Source: Piper betle (taxonomy: Eukaryota > Streptophyta > Magnoliopsida > Piperales > Piperaceae). From it: a stretch of 64,000 nt of DNA. The notes below the pieces were generated by a model that saw nothing but the letters and a program-made list of their open reading frames with translations, ran no database searches and was not told the origin of the DNA. Within the stretch, counting starts at the first letter, position 1. Each line of letters begins with the position of its first letter. The stretch is taken from the NCBI GenBank assembly GCA_033002965.1, contig JAURVB010012387.1, positions 1-64,000 on the forward strand, written 5' to 3'. Of the stretch, positions 56,387-64,000 are shown one piece after another. Made by a program: the position numbers and the translations under genes.

Positions 56387-56400
56387 ACCTCCTCCACTTA
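56387..56400 (-). other. Polypurine tract of D element
   Basis: The complement reads TAAGTGGAGGAGGT immediately before TGTAAAACG on the minus strand, and is preceded by a GATAGAATTTTCT stretch. This arrangement is usual just before the 3' LTR in plant Ty3/gypsy elements. It shows that D internal sequence lies to the right. Confidence 0.75.
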
Positions 56401-57460
56401 AGAAAATTCTATCCCGGAGCAGCATGCTGCAACCACACAACATCCACATACACCCAAAGTAGGAGTGAGGCATCGTCCTTCATCCTCAAGCTCCCAAGTT
56501 GCCATTTATGCTTAGATTATTACGTTGGAACCCAAAATAGAGCTTCTCATCATGAAAGGCAGGTTGCCTAGATCTAGAGTCCTGTTGTGCTTAGAAGCTA
56601 TAGTCGATGCACATCTTGTTAACTCTGTCTTCTCTCTCAACAAAAGAACTAGTCATCCATAGGTGAGTCACTCAACTAAATGAATCCATGTTTGCGCATC
56701 CCCCATAATTGGCTTTTGAGTTCCTAGAACTCAAATAGTGGCATTCGGTATGGTCTCTCAGCTATCGACGTGTCTCAGCTATCGACATGTGACTAGGAGC
56801 ACCTCAATAGCAAGCTCCACTCCATAGCTGGTGGTAACTCTGTTGTCTTCTCAAGAGTCACGTGACCAATATCTCTATCTACTAGAAAGTCAGACACAAT
56901 TGGCACTAGGTTCTCACTGGTGCCTACAATCCTTGAAAGGTGATGAGGTTACCTTGGCTATCTCTACCTCTACCCAAAAATGTTACTCTCTCATTGCACT
57001 AGAGGCAAAGTTGAACTTTCATGTTCTAGCAGTTGATCAAAGCTCTGTGCCTTGTCATCCAATCCATGCCAAAGATGGCATCAAACTTACCCATCGGCAA
57101 AACTGTAAAGCCAGTCAACAACACCCGTCACTGGATGATAACATTGACACCTCGCTCACGCACTCCAGTGGTGAGAGTGGCTCTAACTAGGGTTGACACA
57201 ACCAAGTCATATCCTACGTCGTCCATTGACACACTCCAGTGGTGAGAATGCTCTGGGTAGAAAAATGTGTATATTGTCATAATCAAGTAATAGTACAACA
57301 AAAACTGAATAGATAAGGAGAGTATTTGTGATAACCATGGCATCCTCAATTGCCTCCTCAGTTGTAGCCACGTAAACCCTACCAACTAGTTTGGTCTTCC
57401 AGATTGAATTGGATCATCTACCAGGCCATCTGACTGGCATTAGACTGGGATCGAACATCG
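56401..57460 (-). pseudogene. D element protease-RT segment, second (downstream) copy
   Basis: Minus-strand remnant running from a protease-like part to the start of reverse transcriptase. The readings are VLLLDYDNIHIFLPRAF (about 57300-57250), ATLTTGVRERGVNVIIQ (near 57150) and, after a gap, MPLFEF*ELKSQLWGMRKHGF (about 56760-56690), the entry of Ty3/gypsy RT. It is a diverged copy of the neighbouring segment at 57480-58340, with the protease active site changed from DSGS to DYDN. RT beyond its first tens of residues, RNase H and integrase are missing before the polypurine tract. Confidence 0.75.
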
Positions 57461-57479
57461 ACTCCTTGGCAAGACGATG

Positions 57480-58340
57480 GGCTACTTGAGTCCAAAATCG
57501 TAGGCATGCACACAAGCTCTAGTTCACACACATCCTAATGCTTCCATCTTCTTTTCATACAAGGACTGGGGCATCCTGACGTGTGTTATTTGATTGGATG
57601 AATCCTCGTTTGTACATCTCCAATAGCTAGTTTTTTAGTTCCTCGAACTCAAAGAGTGGCATCAGGTATGAAGCCTCAAAGGTCAATGCATCACTAGGTA
57701 GTACCTAGATTGTAAGCTCAGTTTGTTTGGCCATGGGTAACTTTGTTGCCTTCATAAGGTCACATGAGTAGCATCTCCACCCATTGGAATGTCACATGTG
57801 ACTGGAACTAGCTGCTCACCTATGGCCACTATGCAGGCAAGGAAAGTCTCGTACATTCTCTCTACTAACTATCGGGCTCTCTGGAGGGAAATAAGGCTAG
57901 CTCTACTACATCTACCTCTGCCCTGAAATGTGACTCTCTCGCCACGTGAGATGCAAAGCTGAACTTTCTTCTGCTAGCCATCGATCCTCACTTTGTGCCT
58001 CATCTTCCAATCCAAGCCAAAGATGGTGTTAAACTCTCTCATTGGCATAGCTACATAGTTAGTCAGCATGACGTCACTGTATGACAACAACGAGTCCTCT
58101 CACATACACTCTAGTAGTGAGAGTAGCTCCAGCTGGTGTCAACACAATTAAGTTGTGTCCTAGGCCGTCTATAGGAACATGAATCCTATCTACGAAAGCT
58201 TTGGCAAGGAAGGTATGTGTACTACCCGAATCAAACAACACTCCATCAGTGACATAATGGATAAGGAGTATACAGTGATGATGATGGTGTCTTGAACTGC
58301 CTCCTCTGCTATGTATTTCATACATCCAGTCATACAACGC
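57480..58340 (-). pseudogene. D element protease and RT start, first copy
   Basis: Ty3/gypsy protease: GVLFDSGSTHTFLAKAFVDR, with active-site DSGS at 58221-58232, then GATLTTRVYVRGLVV (58337-58074). After about 0.3 kb comes the RT entry MPLFEFEELKN*LLEMYKRGF, then DAPVLV*KEDGSIRMCVN (57664-57500), corresponding to the usual APVLFVKKKDG...RMC(V/I)DYR region. Stops replace two residues. RT then ends abruptly and a second copy of the protease region begins. DSGSTHTF-type proteases are typical of chromovirus-like plant Ty3/gypsy elements. Confidence 0.85.
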
Positions 58341-58358
58341 TGATCTCGTTGCCTATAT

Positions 58359-58767
58359 CTACTTAACTGCCTGCTCAATGTCATCCGTCACCAATGGTGC
58401 CATGTCTAATGCTCTCAAACCTGCTGGTTTCTGATATCCTCCTTGGTTCTGCTGGCCAAACTGTTCGTGCTGCACCTGCAGCTCTACATCACCCATAAGC
58501 AGATGCCCCTGAGGATAGGCTGGTGGTGGAGGTAAGAGTAACTGCTGCAGCAGTGCGAGAAAGCCTCGCTGTTGTGGTAGTGGCACTTCGTACTACTGCT
58601 GTGGTGGGGGTAGGTACTGTGGCTATTGTGGGGGTAGGTACTGCTACTGCGACTGTCTAGGGCTTACGGCTGCATGGGGACCTATCTCACCACAAGTGAA
58701 ATAAACACTTGTAATCCTCGGGAAAATATCGTCATGTCTCCTCCGACAGTGCAAGCACATGGGCTTG
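58359..58767 (-). pseudogene. D element gag C-terminal part with zinc knuckle
   Basis: The minus strand begins inside gag. CLHCRRRHDDIF and then FTCGEIGPHAAVS (about 58755-58670) form a decayed CCHC zinc-binding pair: CGEIG.H is kept and the last Cys is lost. A Gln/Pro-rich spacer (PLPQQRGFLALLQQLL, PPPPAYPQG) and QFGQQNQGGYQKPAGLRAL follow to 58359. The protease starts just downstream, so gag and pol are in the normal order. Gag upstream of the knuckle is cut off by the LTR piece at 58768. Confidence 0.8.
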
Positions 58768-59440
58768 TGTTGTTGCTTTATCAATGCATCGCACAAGTGC
58801 ATCCATTGATCAAGTAATAGAATGATAAGTAAGAGATCGTTCCCATGAATATTTGAATTTGATGTTCTATTGTTATTACAAATAGCTAAGTTGTAAATCC
58901 TACTTGAATATGTATAGAAAGTATATGGTATGATGGAAATCTATTCTAGAACTAACAAATCAAGTGAGGGCATGAAACAAGGGTAATATTCTGATGCAGA
59001 GAATGATGCAAAGGCACTAAGATAGAAAACATGTCTCAAGTTGTCACAAGTTCTTTAATGAAAATGGATTTTGGCTGGATTGGTACATTTAGTTAATAGG
59101 TAATACATCTTCTCATGTTAATCAAATCACATATTCTTTCAATTGATATCCATAGAAACAAGTTTAATTGTAACAAGATCCCACACCTTATCACAACTTA
59201 CCACCCTAGCATCATTTAACTTCCCTATGCAAATAAGACTAGATTGGTGCATTAAGATTTATTCCCTTATGTAGATATCTATGACTCTAATGCATCCCTA
59301 CAGTTAAAATCACAAACTACATCATCCATGGATATTATCAGCTTGCCTATTTCTAAATCTTGACTGAATCTCTTAATCATGCAAAAGTTAGATTTTCTTT
59401 GAAACATTAAGCATGAGTATGAAGTAATCAACTAACATGT
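58768..59440 (-). mobile_element. Athila-like LTR fragment (same orientation as 50550 LTR)
   Basis: It begins TGTTGTTGCTTTATCAATGCATC on the plus strand and matches 50550-51210 in order: AGTAATAGAATGATAAG, GGTAATACATCTTCTCATG, TTTAATTGTAACAAGATCCC and TATGAAGTAATCAACT. It stops at about 59440, roughly 40% into the LTR. Left flank GCTTG has no matching copy found. Confidence 0.7.
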
Positions 59441-59443
59441 CAG

Positions 59444-60367
59444 TGCTAATAGGCCACTCGTAGAAGCTGTCAAGTGGGAAACAATTCTATATTGTGCTAG
59501 GCCTACAATTCTATAAATTATGCACATGCTTTTGATTAGTGGATAGTTTTACCTAACCTAGCCAAGCCCACAACTATGAGCCGTCAATGCATGCCTTGAT
59601 GAACAAGAAAGGAACACAAATGATTAAGGGAAAACATCTTATATGCATTAGTTGAAGAGGAAGCTGCAAGGAAGATACCAAGAACGAGCTCCACATGACA
59701 CTCCACATTGGCAATTGAAATTTCAAAAAATAATCTTACCAACTCCACAAGTTATTGAGGAAACAAGGGGGGAACAAGGGAACAAGAGAGAATCACACCC
59801 CATTTAAAGAAAAGATTGTGTTGAGTGCACTCATAGTACGTAGACAACAAGGGAAGCTTCCATGCAATTGCTAGGAAGTTGCTAGGAAGGAGCTAAGAAG
59901 AGTCCAAGGAAGTCATTCAACCATAGTTATATATTCACACACTCACCCACTTGACAGAGAGCACCCATCTTCGCACATTTCCTCTTCTTACAGACCTTGG
60001 AGTCTAGAGTTCTTCGATGTTCTGATCTATAGGTGGGAAAGCTCCAAAAGTTTGATAAGAAGAAGCCATACAATAAAAAAAGGAAGCAAGCGCAGTTGGA
60101 GAGAAGAATCATGTTAGGGCATCAACAATCGAGATTTGGACTATCTCTATCTTCCTCTTCTTCTTGTGTTATTTTATTGTTGTCTTTAATGATATTTTGT
60201 AAATCGTTCATGGGGTAATTTTGTATGGATTTGGGAAGACAATTGATCTTAGAAGAAATGTAATGTCAAATGTTATTATCTTTCTCTTTGTGTGTGATAG
60301 TGTGTTTATTATTTGATATATATCCTTAATGCCTTAAGAGAGTAACTAACTGTTTCATGAGTAAGAG
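59444..60367 (+). mobile_element. Related Athila-like LTR fragment, opposite orientation
   Basis: It starts TGTCAGTGCTAATAGGCC. The section 59560-59760 is the reverse complement of 51740-51940 (AGCCAAGCCC, CCTTGATGAACAAGAA, AACGAGCTCCACATG, TTGGCAATTGAAATTT). Later sequence to 60367 reads like the R/U5 part of such an LTR. The frames at 59927 and 60033 are shadows. The right end is cut by a minus-strand A LTR. Confidence 0.6.
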
Positions 60368-61900
60368 TGTGACACCCCAATTTCGGTTCACCTAAGAACC
60401 GGATAAAAAATGTTGCAATCGAGTCGAATCATGTCTAAAGTAGCTAGTCTATAAGACTCAATTAATAAAATAGATCAAAGTAACCCAATTTGCATCAAGA
60501 GAATGGAAGACATCGCTAAATACACATAAAAAACATATCAAATATAAGTAAAAGTGTAAAAAAATAATTGCGTTAAGCTTAAGTGTGTGTAGCATTTGTC
60601 TGTCCGCCCACAAAAGTAGATTTATAATCATGAAAACTATTCATATAATAGGAAAAATGTTAGTAACGAGTGTATTGGTCCACAAATAACTAATAGTCAA
60701 ACTGGAATAGGAGAGTTGACCCTCTTGTTAAATGAAAATATTTATACACTCCTTCATGGAATCTTTCGTAAGGGCATTAATTAGGAGCCATTAACCTCGC
60801 CCGACAACGTCCTCTTTCTTATTCATTGCATGCTTCATCAACTTTAAAAACTATCCCTTGTACGAGAATATCAATTTCTTTTCTTTTCAACCCTTTACAT
60901 CCTCCATGTCACTCCTGACTCTGAGTATAGAGGCTAAGTACTCTTAGGCATGCACCTTTAGTACCCTTTGAAACCACAAGTCTAGACATGCGATGTATTG
61001 CAGTACGTGTAAACCTCCACACTTCTCCAAGTTTGAAGAACTCAAAAGTAGAGTTGTCACGATCCCTCGAGAATGGAACAAACGCAACCAAATTTATTGC
61101 CCGCTTTAACTAACACCCACCCTCTCTCAAGGCGCGTTTGTCGGTTTTCCTTTTCTCACATCTCACCAAAAAACTTGAGAAAATTATATATAGGCATGAA
61201 AAGGGATTAGATAATAGGCCTGAAGGCAACTTGCGGTGGATTTTATTTTCGAAATCAAACTCGAGGGGTCTCATTCTCGAGGGTTATTAATTATAAAAGT
61301 AAAATATGCCTAAATGGTCTGTGTTAAGTGGGGTCCAATAAAATAGCCACTTAACACGTCTTGTAATCTTGAAATCAAATAATCAATTGACTATGACGAT
61401 CAAAACTAAGAAGAGTCCTAACGGACCTGTGTGCTCACATAAAATACGCAAATTGAGACATAGTAAAGGAAATAGCCAATAACAAATAATCAATAAATAA
61501 ATACATACACTCATGAATAAATAGATAAATAATAAATAAATGAAAATAACAATACTGTAATCATAAAATTATAATATCATTATATTATGTAAATACATGG
61601 CTAAAAATGAGCAAATTATACATATATTTTTGTTAGTAAACATATCAACAATTAAATACATAAATACATAATCATTCTATAAATAAATAAATAAATAATT
61701 AATTAGTTAATATTAATTAATCATGAATAATAATAGCATAGTCGTCCAACACAAAAACATTCACCATATACGATAAACTTATAAATAAGAATAAATAAAC
61801 AATATTGAATAAATAAATAGATAAAAAAACTTATGACATCAAAGCATGCCAAATAAACTTAATATGCATCTAAACTAATATAAGGGTTCTCGAACTATAG
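60368..61900 (-). mobile_element. Family A LTR, minus strand, 3' half
   Basis: It starts TGTGACACCCCAATTTCGG, the inverted A 3' end. It then runs through a TCCACACTTCTCCAAG block (61016), a CCTGAAGGCAACTTGCGG block (61219), a CTCGAGGGTTATTAA block (61277) and AT-rich DNA (61440-61870). The 5' half with the CCAACCCACC and GAGTCACGGG blocks is missing; sequence changes near 61900. The usual GAGCTCGCCGCC block is also absent (expected near 61430), so there is an internal deletion. Confidence 0.75.
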
Positions 61901-62065
61901 AAAATGGTTGAAAAACAACAAAAAAGTGCTGAAAATGAGGTGAACCAAACTGTACCAAGTCAACTCATGCGAGTTGACTGAGTGGAGCCGAGCTAACTCT
62001 GCCAAATCAAGAACCAGTGCTGGACGGAGTAGCTAGATGCGGACATGAGCTCGAGCATGAGCCTG
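61901..62065. other. Short unassigned segment
   Basis: GC-richer than its surroundings, with GTGAACCAAACTG and AACTCATGCGAGTTGACTG words that include a short CAACTCATGCGAGTTG palindrome. No gene seen. Confidence 0.3.
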
Positions 62066-63276
62066 TGTAAAACCCTGAAAATAACTAATTTATTTTATTA
62101 TGGGTTTTATAAATCTTTGAACGATTTATAAATATTATTTAATTCAATTATTTCTTAAGAATCAATATCATAAATTATTAATTATTACTTTTACCATATC
62201 AGTATGGTGGTATTTATTGATGGTTTTAAATAAGTTTTATTTATTGAATTTTTGGGATTGGGAGTTGTGAGTGCGATTTAACACCCATTCGTATTAACTT
62301 AATGGTCAATTTTTGACTTTTTGTTATCACACTAATTGTTGGTATTTAATATAGTAATGTGTGATTATGTTCTTTTCTATAAAAGTTTAATGTAGTGACT
62401 TCTTAAATTCCACATATATCCATCTATATAAAAGAGAATTCTCTTGATGTTAAATAAAACATCATCTTGATAGTTTGTGAGCATATTTGGCTAACAAAGG
62501 GGAGGCTTTAGAGAAGTTTCATTCATATTACGATCGTGTGTCATAGTTGCAGGTGCCTCATCAAAATTCAAAAGTTCATATAATTACTCAAAATATTATA
62601 TATTCCTATTTGGTAGCCTTGGTCAGCCTGAGCCCAAATTCAACCACCATGTGTCAAGCGCAACCTAGGTCAAAAAATTAACTCAATCTGACAATGGGCC
62701 CCCATGCCGAAAGGGTTGACAGGGTGCAGTGGTGCAAGATGACTCATTATGCACTTGTGATACCGAAAGGGTGAGTCAATGATAAATATCGATAACTACA
62801 AGCTGTGGGCCATGTAGTGTGTCTGCACATACATGGGATTATAGTTGGATTGGGTGAACGCCCCTCTTGGCATAGTTATAGCTTGGCATAGGCTCATAAT
62901 CACTAAAAGTTTAATTAATAATGTTGTGGAATATAATAACTTATTTCTTGTAATTATATGACTTAGTGTTTTTAACACTAAGGTGAAATTACCTGGCAAG
63001 TGTGAGCATGGAAGGATGGGTAGAATCAGGACAGCTGGAGGACTCTCTTATTAGACTTTTGAATTTTTTTCTTATTTATTATTATACTTTTAGATTGTTT
63101 GCATGACAGTGGGATTTTAGTTCGGTTCATGGGGCTTAGATTATTCTGAGCATTTGTTATATTAAATATTATATCATGGGTTTATTTAAATCCTAAAAAT
63201 TAATAGAAAATTAATTTATAAGACAATTTCATATAGTAACACTTGGCTAATGGCTCGGAATAGGCCGGTCATTACA
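62066..63276 (+). mobile_element. Family E 5' LTR
   Basis: 1211 bp from TGTAAAACCCTG to GTCATTACA, collinear with 40442-41777. Shared landmarks are ATTATTTAATT, GTGTGATTATGTTCTTTT, CATCATCTTGATAGTTTGTG, GCACTTGTGATACC and ATAGTAACACTTGGC. A primer site follows two bases later, so this is a 5' LTR; the element continues beyond the window. Confidence 0.87.
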
Positions 63277-63278
63277 CG

Positions 63279-63290
63279 TGGCATCAGAGC
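63279..63290 (+). other. Primer-binding site of E element
   Basis: TGGCATCAGAGC, one transition from the tRNA-iMet complement, followed by the same leader (TGTGTTTCCCA) as at 41792. Confidence 0.85.
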
Positions 63291-64000
63291 TGTGTTTCCC
63301 AAGGAACCATGCAAATCAATCTTTACCTTGTTTAAAGTCTAAGAGACCACTGTCCCAAAGGTAAATTTCTTTTATATAAGCATTTTTATTCTTTTATAGA
63401 ATTAATTTTCATTTTTAGATGGTTAGTAATTATGGGTGTGTGTAAAATGGATTGCAGGCCAACATCAACAAAGTGAGTTAATGTTAAAAGACTCCTTTGA
63501 CCACTTTCTAAGGGTGTAGGGACTAGAGGAGCGTCCAATCAAGTTGTTGTGGACACAATGATGTCTAAAACCTTATAGGTTGCTCAAGGTTTGGAAGATA
63601 TGAATGGTTAAGACAAGATTGGGCTAGCCGAAGAGTCTGAAGTGCTAGTTTGGGAGGTTGGTGTAACAACGATATTAGGTAGTTCAAGATATTTCTTCCA
63701 AAAAAAATTTCGGTCGTTATGGTATAAAAATAAATTATAAGATACTAAAGAAAAATTACCACTAGATGATACAAAATTGGGATGATTGTTGAATAATTAG
63801 AAAATAATGTGAATGAAGTTGATAGGACACTTTATATCATGCATTATTCATAACTATGTACCTTTTTATTGCCAAAAATAAAAAAAAAAGGTAAGAAGAA
63901 AGAGATGAAGTAACGCTAATTCTATTAACAGCGAGGGGGTGTTTTGAAGAGTTAAAAATTAAAAATTTCCTTAGTGGGGATTGAGGTGACCACTTCTAGA
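63291..64000 (+). mobile_element. E element leader and start of internal region (runs off window)
   Basis: Collinear with 41792-42150 up to about 63740: TAAGAGACCACTGTCCCA, ATGGTTAGTAATTATGGG, GTAGGGACTAGAGGAGCGTCC and GGTGTAACAACGATATTAGG. The first copy lacks about 100 bp present here (63540-63640). No gag domain is recognisable before the window ends. Confidence 0.7.

Overview
This window is a stretch of repeat-dominated plant nuclear DNA. It is made almost entirely of Ty3/gypsy-type LTR retrotransposons and their solo LTRs, inserted into one another. Seed-plant origin is inferred from an Athila/Tat-type element with a tRNA-Asp-like primer site, several elements with tRNA-iMet-like primer sites, very long LTRs (1.2-3.4 kb) and an AT-rich background with CG-depleted motifs. 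I recognise no intact host protein gene, tRNA or rRNA. The many short open frames are LTR sequence read by chance or broken gag/pol pieces.

I name LTR families by letter from sequence resemblance inside the window. A has ends TGTAAAACCC...GGGGTGTTACA. B and the longer B' begin TGTAAAGA. C begins TGTAAATCCC and ends TTTCACA. D is a diverged relative of A. E begins TGTAAAACCCTGAAAAT. F is a poorly bounded minus-strand element. Five insertions have perfect 5-bp target-site duplications around a lone LTR: B at 2351-4003 (ATCCA), C at 20805-24160 (AAAAT), and A at 24929-27540 (GAGTC), 35417-38574 (GTTGC) and 53268-56206 (CCAAA). Two larger insertions do as well: the Athila-like element at 39073-52238 (AATAC) and a deleted E element inside it at 40442-42230 (AAAGT).

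Layout. 1-5127: fragments of A and C LTRs, one cut by a solo B LTR with a higher-order minisatellite. 5128-7550: a minus-strand B-type LTR. 7551-10285: unassigned. 10286-13582: an A fragment, then an A 5' LTR with primer site and about 0.5 kb of leader. 13583-17640: a collapsed B' element (LTR, last 89 codons of pol, polypurine tract, LTR). 17641-29377: minus-strand gag and primer site of F, with its presumed LTR split by solo LTRs C and A and by a tandem repeat. 29378-34873: unassigned AT-rich DNA with a large imperfect inverted repeat. 34874-56386: an old D LTR broken into four collinear pieces by an A solo LTR, the Athila-like element and another A solo LTR. 56387-58767: D internal region with gag and a tandemly duplicated protease-RT segment. 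58768-64000: oppositely oriented Athila-like LTR pieces, a minus-strand A LTR, and the 5' LTR and leader of a second E element.

The order of events can be read from nesting. D is oldest. The A solo LTRs and the Athila-like element came later, and E is younger than the Athila-like element it interrupts. All coding regions are disabled by stops, frameshifts or lost catalytic residues. The Athila-like integrase has lost its catalytic glutamate, so nothing here should be autonomously mobile. The genuinely informative content is structural: datable nesting, repeated LTR structures and an unusual intra-element duplication.
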